A DNA stretch of 44,275 nt from Saprospiraceae bacterium (GCA_020629965.1 JAHDCG010000030.1:9852-54126), one strand, 5' to 3'; positions 1-8,954 are shown, numbered from the stretch's first letter. Numbers and translations are program-made. Notes: a model not told the origin generated them from the letters alone.

Positions 1-1
1 T

Positions 2-34
2 AAAAACGCCGTCCCGACTCCTCGCCGGGACGGC
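2..34 (-). terminator. Intrinsic terminator (minus strand)
   Basis: A nine-base-pair stem (8-16 with 26-34, GCCGTCCCG/CGGGACGGC) is followed on the minus strand by a run of five T (2-6). It would end a transcript coming from the gene-free region to its right. Confidence 0.6.
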
Positions 35-346
35 AACCACACACTATGAGAACACCCAATTGTTAATCTTCGGTTTGTTGCGGGGTTGTGAAAAGCGGGC
101 GCACGGGGGGTGACTGTGCGCCCTGTATTCACTAAATACTGATACTAAAAGTGACGAACGGTTCGGGAAAACCGCACGTCTTTCACGGTTGTCAAACGGT
201 GAAAAAGTGAGCTGCATTCGTTTATGCAGCTCGGTATTTATCTTGTTTTTTGAGACAGGCGATGTGTAAGTTTATTCATAGTTTGTTTAATGCTCAAACC
301 TCAACAAAACAGATAAAAAAGGTACATGGATATTTGAAAAAATGTG

Positions 347-377
347 CTAAAAGCCTCTCCTGCAACCGCAGGAGAGG
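347..377 (-). terminator. Terminator-like hairpin of second module
   Basis: A perfect ten-base-pair stem (354-363 with 368-377) with a four-base loop is followed on the minus strand by CTTTTAGC, a short T tract. It sits at the same place in its module as the hairpin at 8-34. Confidence 0.45.
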
Positions 378-554
378 ACTACATTACGAGAAACACTTAG
401 TATAAAAAGACAACTTGGAGGGCAGTTGCCCCGGTGTCGGCGGGCGCGGTTCGGTGCGCCCCGTTTCGTTTTGTGATGATGAATTACGGGTAGAGTAGCA
501 TCTGTTTGATGCTGATTATTTTTTGAACCTGATTTTTATGATGAATACCTGTCC

Positions 555-566
555 CGACTTCAGTCG
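555..566. repeat. CGACTTCAGTCG short palindrome
   Basis: This is one member of a dispersed set of short hairpins of the form CGACTNNAGTCG. An 18-base stretch around it recurs in reverse complement around 21630-21641. Other members are at 3129-3140 and, less perfectly, at 3743-3761. Confidence 0.5.
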
Positions 567-732
567 TGGATGATTGTTTATGATTTGGATTTTACTTCGT
601 AAAATCTGCGTCTCTTGCAATCGAATTCAAATCAAAAATTAATTACAACTAAAAGTAGTGTCGGCATCCTTCGGGGGATATGAAGAAAATGCCGACACCC
701 CATAGTATGTAAATCCCAAGAACAGTTTCTTT

Positions 733-999
733 GACGGTGGACGGTTTTACGGCGGACGGTGGACGGGATGCGTCTTAGGTCTGCCGGTTTGGTCGTTCCG
801 CGTTTTTTTCGTTTTTTCTCTGAAATATGTGTTGTGTAAAATCGGTAGATAGGTAATGCGAGCGCATTTTTAAAATTCCAATGTCGCTCTTAAATCGTAG
901 ATGTCTTTTTAAAGTTGGTGTTGAGAATTTCAGAAGATAGAAACAGAAGAAATCAGAGCCGTAAAGCAAGTCTAAGCGGCGTCTAACGTCCAAAATCTC
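733..999. repeat. Heptamer-repeat element
   Basis: The left arm (733-767) is built from GACGGTG-type heptamers and the right arm (968-999) from the reverse complement of GAYDTTA-type heptamers. The inner sequence resembles, on the minus strand, the inner sequence of the element at 3718-4003: both have a GACTTG-type stretch near the arm and share ACACAACACA. A possible minus-strand reading frame of 72 codons inside it has no coding character and is treated as repeat DNA. Confidence 0.5.
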
Positions 1000-1112
1000 A
1001 TCCTAAAGTGTTTGCCCGCCATGTCAACAATAACCCGCCGCAGCTTCCTGCGACTTCGATAATCGACAACCGTTTTCTTTGTGTTGCCTGCCGTTTCCGA
1101 CCGATTATGACA

Positions 1113-1120
1113 CAAAGGTA
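1113..1120 (-). promoter_or_regulatory. Bacteroidota -7 box (TACCTTTG), minus strand
   Basis: The minus-strand octamer TACCTTTG fits the TANNTTTG consensus of the Bacteroidota housekeeping sigma factor. No clear -33 TTG lies at the right distance. If used, it would start transcription leftward into the hairpin-rich region at 1-1100. Confidence 0.35.
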
Positions 1121-1451
1121 GGGGGCGGTGTGCTGTACCGAAAACCACGGAATCGTCTCTTTTCGAGTTTCTAAGCGGGAAACAAACCGTTAAAACGCAG
1201 AATTTATTTCTCCTGCCAAAAACACATAATTGTTTTCGTTAATTTTATAACTAACTGAAAATCAATTTTATGTATAATTTATTTTTGCAATATTATCATA
1301 CCTGAAATCGGGTAGGCGAGTTGTTTTTTTGCCGGATTTCAAAGACCCGAATCTTTTTTTATTTTTTTTGAAAAGCTGTGCAAAACCGTGATTTAACAAA
1401 AAATTAGATACGAAAACTATGCAGAATCAGCGTTATATACATCTGTTTTAC

Positions 1452-1528
1452 AGTTGACGGTTGTCAGTTGTCGGTTGCCCGGCGGGTACGATTCAAACAA
1501 CTCCAACAACTCTAACAACTCTAACAAC
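1452..1528. repeat. Inverted short-unit repeat flush with the next gene
   Basis: The left arm (1452-1479) has GTYNGTT heptamers such as GACGGTT, GTCAGTT and GTCGGTT. The right arm (1495-1528) has AACAACTCT nine-base units on the opposite strand sense. Together they can fold into a long imperfect hairpin ending about 20 bases before the ATG at 1549. A TATTTTTG box at 1280-1287 could serve as -7 element for that gene, but no -33 element is evident. Confidence 0.5.
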
Positions 1529-1548
1529 CCCTCTCTTTTAAAAAAACT

Positions 1549-2997
1549 ATGTTAGCAAAAGACGACCTGTATAAATTAGTGAAAGCGATGTCGCGCAGTG
1601 AGAAGCGATATTTTTCTTTGGACGCGCAGAAGAGCGGGAAAAAAGGCAGCCGGTATTTGGAATTGTTTCGGGTGCTGAATGAGATGGATGTTTACGACGA
1701 CGAGCGATTGAAAAAGAAATTTCCGCGCGGGCTGTCATCCGACAAGGCGTACCTCTACGAAGCGGTGCTGCGCTCGATGCGTGACTACCGCAGTCCGCGC
1801 AGTAAGGCGGCGCAAATCAAGGAGCGCATTCAGGACAGCCGCTACCTCTTTGAGCGCGGACTCTATAAACTGTGCGATGAACGCCTGCGTGAGGCGAATG
1901 ATATTGCTAAAGAATTGGGCGATGAGTTGATGATACTGGAGGTGGCGCGGGAACGGCTTTTGACGATTAAAGGCAACAGAGACAAGCATTTCGTCAAATA
2001 TGTGGAAGATTTATTGACTCACCAAGATACTGCTTTTGATAATGTCAAACAGTTTTTTAAATATTCCGGAGCATATTATAGAATGATTGCGAAAGTCACC
2101 AAAAATTTTCATTTACCTAGCGAACAAAAAGAAAAAATAAGTTTACCTGACTTTTTCAACATCGATAAAGACATCGTACTTTCTCCTCAAACAGAAAGAA
2201 GATATTTGCAAAGTTTGGCTCTTCATTCTCAACTCATCGGAGATAAGGAAAAGGTCTTGGAATATTTTATACAAACCGTAGATTGGTGGAATAAAAATAA
2301 AGCTTTCAAATCCGAAGAATACTTTAGGTATATTAGTGATGTATTCAATATGATTTACGCCTTTATCGCAAATGAGAAGTTTACGGAAGCAGGGATTCAT
2401 CTTAACGCTATCAAGGCAGAAGAACCCGTTTTGACACACGAAAAACGGGTATGGTTTGAAAGTCTTTATTTACATCAACTAATGCTTTTGTTAAATCAAA
2501 AAGATTATCAGAAAGCCAAGAATTTGGTAGGTGAAATTGATGAAGGCTTGGTAAAAAACGGCTTAACCAACAACAACATTTTATCCTGTAATATCAGCAT
2601 TTTATATTTTTTGTTGGGTGACTACGAAAAGTCTCAAATGTGGTCGGCAAAAATTATAAATGCATCACGGAGTACATTGAGAAAGGATATTCAAATTTTA
2701 GTCAGAGTATTAAATCTCATAAGCATTTTTGAAACCGAAGAAATTGAACAGGTCGAAAACGCAATCAGGTCGGTCAGCAGATACTTTAAGGTAAACGGTA
2801 TTATCAATACTTCTTTTGAATACAAACTTTTGCAGAAATTATCAGGACTTTTCAAATGTTTTCCCAACGAAACAGGTGAAAAAAAAAGTGATTTGTACGA
2901 TTTTTTATCAGGTCGGTACAAAACAGAGGGAAGTCGGGACGATATTATAGAACCGCTTTTGGAGTGGCTCGAACCTGTAAAAGTTTTTGCAAAGTGA
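1549..2997 (+). CDS. Uncharacterised Bacteroidota helical-repeat protein
   Basis: This 482-residue protein has no signal peptide and no membrane segment. Its N-terminal region (about 1-95), with LYKLVKAMSRSEKRYF near residues 7-22, resembles a Bacteroidota protein family I know only as hypothetical; members are predicted to be all-helical and TPR-like. The rest is a series of helices rich in Leu, Tyr and Lys. The ATG at 1549 follows the repeat hairpin at 1452-1528. Base composition changes inside the gene: up to about 1990 it resembles its neighbours, while from about 2000 to the end it is clearly AT-rich with A/T-ending codons. This suggests a recombinant or fast-evolving C-terminal part. 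No enzymatic motif was recognised. It converges on the gene at 3182-3694. Confidence 0.8.
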   Translation: MLAKDDLYKLVKAMSRSEKRYFSLDAQKSGKKGSRYLELFRVLNEMDVYDDERLKKKFPRGLSSDKAYLYEAVLRSMRDYRSPRSKAAQIKERIQDSRYLFERGLYKLCDERLREANDIAKELGDELMILEVARERLLTIKGNRDKHFVKYVEDLLTHQDTAFDNVKQFFKYSGAYYRMIAKVTKNFHLPSEQKEKISLPDFFNIDKDIVLSPQTERRYLQSLALHSQLIGDKEKVLEYFIQTVDWWNKNKAFKSEEYFRYISDVFNMIYAFIANEKFTEAGIHLNAIKAEEPVLTHEKRVWFESLYLHQLMLLLNQKDYQKAKNLVGEIDEGLVKNGLTNNNILSCNISILYFLLGDYEKSQMWSAKIINASRSTLRKDIQILVRVLNLISIFETEEIEQVENAIRSVSRYFKVNGIINTSFEYKLLQKLSGLFKCFPNETGEKKSDLYDFLSGRYKTEGSRDDIIEPLLEWLEPVKVFAK

Positions 2998-3073
2998 TAA
3001 AAACAAGTCTGTATTACAGTCTTATCTTCATCACTTTGCAATTATTTTAATGTGTAACCAATTACCGGTAAGT

Positions 3074-3148
3074 CCCCGCTCCGTAGCGTCGGTTTTAACC
3101 GACCTGCTAAAACCAAAAATTAGCTTATCGACTAAAGTCGATGCTACG
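3074..3148. repeat. Two-hairpin palindromic element (REP-like)
   Basis: An outer stem CGTAGC (3082-3087) / GCTACG (3143-3148) encloses two tight hairpins, GTCGGTTTTAACCGAC (3088-3103) and TCGACTAAAGTCGA (3128-3141). It lies between two convergent genes, where either a terminator or a REP-type repeat would be placed. There is no T tract, so a repeat is the better reading. Confidence 0.5.
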
Positions 3149-3181
3149 AATAGGTAAGATTGTTGCCCTTTTTCAATTATT

Positions 3182-3694
3182 CTATCCGACTTTTGTCACT
3201 GATAACTTATTGTTCTTATAAGTAATTCTTACCATATTATTGCTAACAAAACGTCCTGTATTATTAGCTTCTTTTTGAACCTTAATCATTTCGATTTTAA
3301 AAGTTTCACTATTTACAATCGGTCTGCTGCTTCTGCCGCTGAGTGAAATAATAATCTCACCGACACCGATAAAATCCAAAGTCCGCGCAAACTCACTGTA
3401 CAGCACCTGCACCTGCCCTTTCAATTTTTTGCTCTCCGTACCTATCTGAAAAGACAGCAGCGAAGACTCGCGCAGTTGATAGTTTTTGTTGTCGCCGGCA
3501 TCATAATACGACAAACTCGTATCGTCGGCGGCCATGGCGTGAATGGAATTTCCGATGACGGAAAGGAGGACACCCTGCCCCGAGAGGGAGTAAGAATGTA
3601 CCTCGTGGTCGTTGCGCACGAAGTAAAGGCGTTGCATATCTTCGGCGAGAAAAACTTTGTTTTTCAGCATGTCTGTGGTCGTTTTCTCTAACAT
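3182..3694 (-). CDS. Hypothetical protein
   Basis: A 170-residue protein whose ATG is at 3692-3694. It has no signal peptide, no membrane segment and no motif that I recognise. The middle and C-terminal parts alternate short beta-like stretches (for example GVGEIIISLSG and NNMVRITYKNNKLSV), so a soluble beta-rich fold is likely. It has its own transcription unit: convergent with the gene ending at 2997 and preceded by a 500-base repeat-filled gap. It is kept as a real gene because the frame is open with normal codon use and the other frames show no better candidate. Confidence 0.55.
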   Translation of the reverse strand: MLEKTTTDMLKNKVFLAEDMQRLYFVRNDHEVHSYSLSGQGVLLSVIGNSIHAMAADDTSLSYYDAGDNKNYQLRESSLLSFQIGTESKKLKGQVQVLYSEFARTLDFIGVGEIIISLSGRSSRPIVNSETFKIEMIKVQKEANNTGRFVSNNMVRITYKNNKLSVTKVG

Positions 3695-3717
3695 TAGTAT
3701 GTTTTCTGCTTTTTGAG

Positions 3718-4003
3718 ATTTTAGACTTTAGATGTTAGCCTGCCCCGTACTTTAGTCGGGGACGTTAGACCGGTTACAGCCTTTTGCTAAGGTTCTCTTT
3801 AATCTAAAATTCTCCGTTTTTTGATAATTATCTGCTGTCTTTGTAACAGACAAAACCGTCGTCATTTTTCGGGTGTGTAAGTCCGAAAAAAAAGTGTGTT
3901 GTGTAGTGAAAAGTAAGGAAGATTTAACAAAAAGTAAAGACAAAGCCGCAGACAAGTCCAAATGGGAGTCTAACGTCTAAAATCTAACATCTAAAATCTA
4001 ACG
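3718..4003. repeat. Heptamer-repeat inverted element with nested hairpin
   Basis: The left arm (3718-3771) carries GATTTTA, GACTTTA, GATGTTA and GACGTTA units, interrupted by a CCCCG...CGGGG hairpin (3743-3761). The right arm (3966-4003) is five units of the same GAYDTTA heptamer in reverse complement. A possible minus-strand frame of 69 codons between the arms is not convincing as a gene. The gap between the hypothetical gene and the wbqC-like gene (3695-4205) holds only this element and the half-element at 4172-4200. Confidence 0.65.
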
Positions 4004-4171
4004 ATACATAAACGGTTTAAAATCAATTATCAAACAACAACAGAGGTTGTCGTGTCTTTTGACTAAGCGTAACTCGGTAAGCGGGAAAAGAAATGTTGTG
4101 TAATTCTCGGGGATAAAGATACGATTTTTGCCGTAAATTTGCGGAGAAATCACTTGCAAAAATCACGTCCG

Positions 4172-4200
4172 CAGTCTAACATCTAACATCTAAAATCTTA
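4172..4200. repeat. GAYDTTA heptamer half-arm before wbqC-like start
   Basis: Four heptamer units (reverse complement of GATTTTA, GATGTTA, GATGTTA, GACTG) end six bases before the proposed ATC start at 4206. No matching left arm is evident nearer than the element ending at 4003. Confidence 0.5.
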
Positions 4201-4205
4201 AAGCA

Positions 4206-4832
4206 ATCAAAACCTTACTCACCGAATTACCTTACCTCCCGCCGATACAATGGTTCAGCCTAATCAACCGTCACGACACGGTCTTATTAGAGCATTGCGA
4301 ACACTATACCAAAGGCGCGTACCGCAACCGCTGTCACATCGCCGGGGCACAGGGGCTGCTGCGTTTGAGTGTGCCGCTCGCCGGCGGAAAGCACGCGCAG
4401 ACGCCCGTCGCGGAGGTCGGTATTTCCGACGAAACGCCGTGGCAGTATCAACATTGGCAAAGCATACAATCCGCCTACGGCAAGTCCCCGTTTTTTGAAT
4501 TTTATGCGGATGATTTGCGCCCTTTTTACGAAAAAAAATACAATAAACTGTGGGATTGGAATTACGATTTGTTGCTCTGCCTGACGGAGTTGTCAGGCTT
4601 GGAAACGGAGTTCAAATTGACGGAAAATTACGAAAAAACACCACCCGCCGACATCCTCGACTTTCGCGGCGGCGTACATCCTAATCCGCAAAAAGCACTG
4701 CCCGACCCGGATTTTACAGCCCGACCCTACGGGCAGGTTTTTACGGAAAAACACGGTTTTTTGCCTAATTTGAGTATCATCGACTTGCTGTTTTGCAAAG
4801 GACCGGAAACTGTTTTGTTTATGGAAACTTAG
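4206..4832 (+). CDS. WbqC family protein, non-canonical ATC start
   Basis: The 208-residue frame matches my recollection of the WbqC-like family. The N-terminus reads KTLLTELPYLPPIQWFSLI, then comes a YTKGAYRNRCHIAG segment (about 35-48), and further on a conserved QYQHWQSIQSAYGKSPFFEFY region (about 79-99). Family members sit near O-antigen or lepB genes and have no proven activity. No ATG, GTG or TTG lies between the in-frame stop at 4191-4193 and the conserved N-terminus. The codon exactly where the family's initiator Met is expected is ATC (4206-4208). The first usable canonical start is TTG at 4365, which would remove about 53 conserved residues. Either ATC is the start, or a point mutation or sequencing error has changed the ATG. 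The stop overlaps the repeat at 4831. Confidence 0.75.
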   Translation: MKTLLTELPYLPPIQWFSLINRHDTVLLEHCEHYTKGAYRNRCHIAGAQGLLRLSVPLAGGKHAQTPVAEVGISDETPWQYQHWQSIQSAYGKSPFFEFYADDLRPFYEKKYNKLWDWNYDLLLCLTELSGLETEFKLTENYEKTPPADILDFRGGVHPNPQKALPDPDFTARPYGQVFTEKHGFLPNLSIIDLLFCKGPETVLFMET

Positions 4833-4911
4833 GTGTCTGACGCTGCATTTCAGAAAGGACAAAAATATTGAGAATTACCGTGAAATTAAGCAAAAAAAGC
4901 GTCTGACACCG
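4831..4911. repeat. 80-bp GTGTCWGACAC palindromic element, copy 1
   Basis: Bounded by GTGTCTGACGC (4833-4843) and GCGTCTGACAC (4899-4909). The inside shares GTGAAATTAA with the copy at 13714-13796. Its left end overlaps the stop codon of the wbqC-like gene. Confidence 0.65.
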
Positions 4912-4953
4912 ACTTTATCTGACGATAAATTTCATTCGTTGCAAACGAAAATT

Positions 4954-5511
4954 ATGACCCGCACCACCGACCTCACCCTCGCCGCTGTTTTCGCCGCCCT
5001 CACTCTCACCTTCATCCTGCTCACGGCGTACAGCGAACCGTTTTTCGATTTTGCTTGGGCGCGACACCACAATGCGCTCAGTTGGTATATTCGCCCGCTG
5101 CTGCTGCTGCCCTTTTGCTTTTTTGCTTATAAGAAAAGCTACGCAGGAATGCTGTTTTCCGTTTTTGCTTTGATGACTTCCATGATGTGGTTTCCCGCGC
5201 CCGCTGTGGCTTCGGAGCAAGCTAAAGAGTTTTTACAAATGGAGTCGGAATACCTGTTCGGCACTTGGAATTTTGCAAAAACCCTGATGGCGCTGACCGT
5301 GCCGCTGATGTTTATTTTGCTCGGTATGGCTTTTTGGCGCAGAAAATATCTGTACGGTTTTTTGGTCATTGCGTTGAGCAGTATCGGCAAAATGCTGTGG
5401 AGTGTGGTCTATGGCGGCGAGTCGGGTTATGTGCTGTTTCCGGCGGCGATTATCGGCATCTTGCTGTCGGGCGCGGTCATTTTTATCGGACAAAAACGCG
5501 GTTGGCTGTAA
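4954..5511 (+). CDS. Integral membrane protein of unknown function
   Basis: This 185-residue protein has five or so hydrophobic spans, roughly at residues 7-27, 45-60, 64-82, 109-127 and 133-180, the last probably two helices. It ends in a basic IGQKRGWL tail. The ATG at 4954 is chosen; an in-frame TTG at 4939 would add five residues. It follows the palindromic repeat at 4831-4911. No catalytic motif or known family is recognised. The 172 bases before lon hold nothing I can identify. Confidence 0.65.
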   Translation: MTRTTDLTLAAVFAALTLTFILLTAYSEPFFDFAWARHHNALSWYIRPLLLLPFCFFAYKKSYAGMLFSVFALMTSMMWFPAPAVASEQAKEFLQMESEYLFGTWNFAKTLMALTVPLMFILLGMAFWRRKYLYGFLVIALSSIGKMLWSVVYGGESGYVLFPAAIIGILLSGAVIFIGQKRGWL

Positions 5512-5683
5512 AATCAACTACCCGTTTTTTGCCAATCTCAAACAATTCGCTCTTTTCCGCCCGTATTGTTAGTAAAAACTCATCTTTATATGTCGAAAAG
5601 GCAAGCGATTAGGCGTAATTTCGCGGTTTACGGAAAAACTCATTATTCTAACCAAACTTTTTCCGGCAATCTACTACTACGAT

Positions 5684-8107
5684 ATGAAAGAAAACTTTTT
5701 AGAAAATATGCTTTTCGACTCGCAAGGCTTTGAGGAAGACGGAGAATTTATGCCCCTGATTACCATCGACGAAGAAGACGAAAACGCCATTACCGAAGAT
5801 ATTAACGATATTTTGCCGTGTCTGGCTTTGAAAAATACCGTGCTTTTTCCGGGCATCGTCATTCCGATTACCGTCGGGCGCGACAAGTCCATCAAAGCCA
5901 TTCAGCATGCCTACGAGGGCGACCGCCTGATTGCCGTACTTTCGCAGCGCGACTCTAACACGGAAGCTCCCGACGCCGATGATTTATTTCGCATCGGTAC
6001 GGTGGCACGCATTATCAAGCTCATCAAAATGCCCGATGGCAGCACGACCGCTATTTTGCAGGGACGCAAGCGTTTTGAACTGCTCGAAATGTTGCAGGAA
6101 GAGCCGTTTATGGAGGGCATTATCAAAGTTTTGAGCTACGAAGAGCCGACGAATACTTTGGAATTTGAAGCGATGGTCGCTTCGATTAACGACATGGCGA
6201 AGAAGATTATTCAACTCTCGCCCAATATCCCGACCGAGGCGGTGGTTATGCTGCGCAATATTACCAACCACAGTTTTCTGCTGAATTTTATCGCTTCCAA
6301 TCTCGGTTCAAAAGTCCAATCCAAACAGCAAATACTCGAAATAAACGACCTCGCCGAGAAAGCGACGACCATCATTCGCTTCATGGACAGCGAACTGCAA
6401 CTGCTGCAACTGCGCAACAAAATCGAAAGCAAAACGCGTGTCGATATGGAAAAGCAGCAGCGCGATTATTTCCTCAACCAACAACTCAAAACCATACAGG
6501 ACGAACTCGGACAGGGTAATCCGCACGAGGAGGAAATCGAGCAGTTGGTGCGGCGGGCGCAGAAGAAAGATTTTCCGCAGGAAGTCAAGCAGGTTTTTAA
6601 CAAAGAAATCAATAAAATCCGCCGCATCAACCCGCAGGTGCCCGAATATTCGGTGCAACTCAACTACCTCGAATTGATGCTCGACCTGCCGTGGAATGAG
6701 TTTACGGAGGATAATTTCGACCTGCGCAAAGTCAAAAAAGTACTCGACCGCGACCATTACGGCTTAGACAAAGTCAAAGAGCGCATTTTGGAACACCTCG
6801 CCGTTTTGAAATTAAAAGGCGATATGAAAGCCCCGATTTTGTGCCTTGTCGGCCCTCCGGGTGTGGGTAAAACCTCGCTCGGTCGCTCCATTGCGAAGGC
6901 AATCGACCGCAAATTTGTACGCATGTCGCTCGGCGGTCTGCACGACGAAAGCGAAATCAGAGGACACCGTAAAACCTACATCGGGGCCATGCCGGGTCGC
7001 GTCATTCAGTCTTTGAAAAAAGTCGGCGCGTCCAATCCGGTTTTTATTTTGGATGAAATCGACAAAGTCGGCAAATCCTTTCGCGGCGACCCCTCTTCCG
7101 CCCTGCTCGAAGTCCTCGACCCGGAGCAAAACAGCACCTTTCACGACAACTACCTCGACGTAGAGTACGACCTGTCGAAAGTGATGTTTATCGCCACCGC
7201 CAACTCGCTGTCCACCATTCAGCCCGCGCTGTTGGATCGCATGGAAATCATTCACGTCAGCGGCTACTCGACGGAAGAAAAGTTGGAAATTGCGAAGCGA
7301 CACCTGATTCCGAAACAGCGCAAAGAGCACGGTTTGAAGTCTGCGCACGTCAAATTATCGCGTGCCGTCACCGAGAAAATTATTCAGAGCTATACCCGCG
7401 AGTCGGGCGTGCGCTCCCTCGACCGCGTCCTCGCCGCCGTGATGCGCAGCATTGCTAAAAAAGTGGCGATGGAAGAGGAATACAACGAAACGGTCAAAGC
7501 AACCGACCTCAAGGACATGCTCGGCCCCACTAAATACGACCGCGAAGCCTACCGCGTGGAAGACACGCCCGGCGTGGCAGTCGGCTTGGCGTGGACCAGT
7601 GTCGGCGGCGATATTCTCTTCGTCGAAGCGAGTCTGAATAAGGGCAAAGGCAAAATGACGCTGACCGGTAATCTCGGCGATGTGATGAAAGAGTCCGCCT
7701 CGACCGCGCTCAGTTACCTGCGGGCGCACAGCGAGTCGATGGGTATTGCTTCGGAAGTTTTCGAGAAAAACGATTTGCACATTCACGTCCCCGAAGGTGC
7801 AATCCCTAAAGACGGCCCCTCGGCGGGCATCACGATGCTCTCGGCGATGACCTCGGCGTACACCGGTACCCCGCTGAAACCCTACGTGGCGATGACCGGT
7901 GAGATTACGCTGCGCGGAAAGGTACTGCCCGTCGGCGGTATCAAAGAGAAGGTTTTAGCGGCGAAACGCGCGGGTATCAAAGAAATTATTTTGTGTAAAG
8001 AGAACAAGAAAAACGTGGAGGAAATCGACGCGGCTTACATCAAAGGCGTGGAGTTTAGTTACGTGTCGAAGATGCAGGATGTGCTGCGGATTGCTTTGAG
8101 TGCGTAG
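5684..8107 (+). CDS. lon: ATP-dependent protease La (Lon)
   Basis: Cytoplasmic AAA+ serine protease that unfolds and degrades damaged and regulatory proteins. At 807 residues it has normal bacterial LonA length plus a short acidic N-terminal tail. Order: N-terminal substrate-binding domain (about 45-250), coiled-coil linker with [18 protein letters not shown] (about 255-272), AAA+ module with Walker A GPPGVGKT at 390-397 and Walker B FILDEID at 454-460, then the protease domain with catalytic Ser713 in PKDGPSAG and Lys756 in GGIKEK. All key residues are present. The ATG at 5684 is used; Met9 is a possible alternative. It stands alone, followed by a terminator at 8140-8177. No CIRCE-like operator was found upstream. 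Confidence 0.97.
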   Translation: MKENFLENMLFDSQGFEEDGEFMPLITIDEEDENAITEDINDILPCLALKNTVLFPGIVIPITVGRDKSIKAIQHAYEGDRLIAVLSQRDSNTEAPDADDLFRIGTVARIIKLIKMPDGSTTAILQGRKRFELLEMLQEEPFMEGIIKVLSYEEPTNTLEFEAMVASINDMAKKIIQLSPNIPTEAVVMLRNITNHSFLLNFIASNLGSKVQSKQQILEINDLAEKATTIIRFMDSELQLLQLRNKIESKTRVDMEKQQRDYFLNQQLKTIQDELGQGNPHEEEIEQLVRRAQKKDFPQEVKQVFNKEINKIRRINPQVPEYSVQLNYLELMLDLPWNEFTEDNFDLRKVKKVLDRDHYGLDKVKERILEHLAVLKLKGDMKAPILCLVGPPGVGKTSLGRSIAKAIDRKFVRMSLGGLHDESEIRGHRKTYIGAMPGRVIQSLKKVGASNPVFILDEIDKVGKSFRGDPSSALLEVLDPEQNSTFHDNYLDVEYDLSKVMFIATANSLSTIQPALLDRMEIIHVSGYSTEEKLEIAKRHLIPKQRKEHGLKSAHVKLSRAVTEKIIQSYTRESGVRSLDRVLAAVMRSIAKKVAMEEEYNETVKATDLKDMLGPTKYDREAYRVEDTPGVAVGLAWTSVGGDILFVEASLNKGKGKMTLTGNLGDVMKESASTALSYLRAHSESMGIASEVFEKNDLHIHVPEGAIPKDGPSAGITMLSAMTSAYTGTPLKPYVAMTGEITLRGKVLPVGGIKEKVLAAKRAGIKEIILCKENKKNVEEIDAAYIKGVEFSYVSKMQDVLRIALSA

Positions 8108-8139
8108 GTTTTTGATGTAGAGTCGATATTAAAATGAGT

Positions 8140-8177
8140 AAACCTCTCTTTCGTTTTCGGGCGGAAGGGAGGTTTTT
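8140..8177 (+). terminator. Terminator after lon
   Basis: AAACCTC..TTTC pairs with GAAGGGAGGTTT and is followed by T residues (8172-8177). It lies about 35 bases after the lon stop codon. Confidence 0.7.
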
Positions 8178-8537
8178 AAATTTTTGTTCGGTCTCTAAAA
8201 ATCGTTTGAAATCCTAATTTTAGTCCTTACCGATTGGTAGGGTTTAAGCCGAAACCAAAAGGTTTTTTCGGAAAGTAATCTGACCGACTTCTTGCCATGA
8301 GACAAGCGTAGAAAAATTGATAAAGGGCTCCAAAATTGCTTCGTTAGTGGTGACAGTCGCAAACGGTCCGGTGTCATCGACAAAAATGTAGTCCGATTAA
8401 CCAATGTAAAAACTTGCGCTGTACTAAGCGATTGAGATTTTAATGCAGGCGAGGAATGCGAGGTGGTTTCACTGTCGCAATTTTGGAAGAGTACAAATTT
8501 AAGCTAATGCAAGACTTTTTGATTATTAAAATACAAC
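8178..8537. other. Gap without a convincing gene
   Basis: On the minus strand a run of about 49 open codons (from about 8389 to 8246, beginning SDYIFVDDTGPF) has protein-like composition but no start and no recognisable family. Another minus-strand frame at 8195-8404 is open but looks non-coding. It may be the remnant of a decayed gene. Confidence 0.3.
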
Positions 8538-8954
8538 CTATCCGATAATCATCTGCAAAAACTCCCTTGTTCCGATTACTTTGACGGGCGGAAAATCTTC
8601 TTCCGATAAAATCCTAAAATGCTTATCATCGGTAACAATAAAATCCGCATTTCCGCTGATAGCACAATCAGCAAATTTGTCATCATCTTCATCAGCCTTC
8701 AATAGTAGCCATTTATAATAAACTACGACTCTTTCGGTATAAGGTGACTGCAAAAGAAATTCAATGATATTTTGAGCTATTTGAGAATTAGTTTTCCGCT
8801 CGATTACTTCTGTATATTCCGTTATTATTTCGTTAGTAATGAGCAGATTGATTTCTTGCTTAATTATTGCATCAAAAATCGGACGATATACCGACTTCTT
8901 CGAAATACTAACCAATAACGAATTAGTGTCAAGAACTACACGCAGCCGACTCAT
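8538..8954 (-). CDS. PIN-domain toxin of a type II toxin-antitoxin pair
   Basis: A predicted 138-residue ribonuclease of the COG1569-like PIN family. Acidic residues in PIN-typical positions are Asp9 (VVLDTNSLL), Glu46 (EIITEYTEV), Asp92/Asp96 (DDDKFADCAI) and Asp110 (FIVTDDKHF); together they should bind the catalytic metal. The ATG at 8954 is chosen because it overlaps the antitoxin stop codon by four bases (ATGA), a sign of translational coupling. A TTG at 8972 would add six residues. The target RNA is unknown. All expected catalytic positions are intact, so the toxin looks active. Confidence 0.88.
   Translation of the reverse strand: MSRLRVVLDTNSLLVSISKKSVYRPIFDAIIKQEINLLITNEIITEYTEVIERKTNSQIAQNIIEFLLQSPYTERVVVYYKWLLLKADEDDDKFADCAISGNADFIVTDDKHFRILSEEDFPPVKVIGTREFLQMIIG

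Larger units (their letters stand above)
1..720 (-). ncRNA. Candidate tandem structured ncRNA modules
   Basis: This stretch has no credible gene, but it is full of strong hairpins that make sense on the minus strand. Two modules have parallel layouts. Module 1 has hairpin A (209-217/224-232), hairpin B (97-104/116-123) and a terminator hairpin (8-16/26-34). Module 2 has hairpin A (497-502/508-513), hairpin B (442-447/456-461) and a terminator-like hairpin (354-363/368-377). The B-to-terminator spacing is 62-64 bases in both, and each has a TCAAAAAA-type run before hairpin A and a GTGTTCTC/GTGTTTCTC motif before the terminator. A third hairpin (658-667/689-698) may be the end of a third, disrupted module. 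I infer tandem paralogous small RNAs or a long structured 3'UTR or leader; no known RNA family was recognised. Confidence 0.35.

Noticed and set aside
775-993. 72-codon minus-strand frame
   Set aside because: It lies wholly within a heptamer-repeat element, its ends fall in the arms, and a similar frame in the related element at 3752-3961 has no alignable protein.
1450-1530. CRISPR array
   Set aside because: Units are 7 to 9 bases and tandem without unique spacers of 30 bases; no cas genes are in the window.
8195-8404. 69-codon minus-strand frame after lon
   Set aside because: Composition is Arg/Ser/Leu-rich as in shadow frames; an adjacent frame looks more protein-like but has no start and is short.
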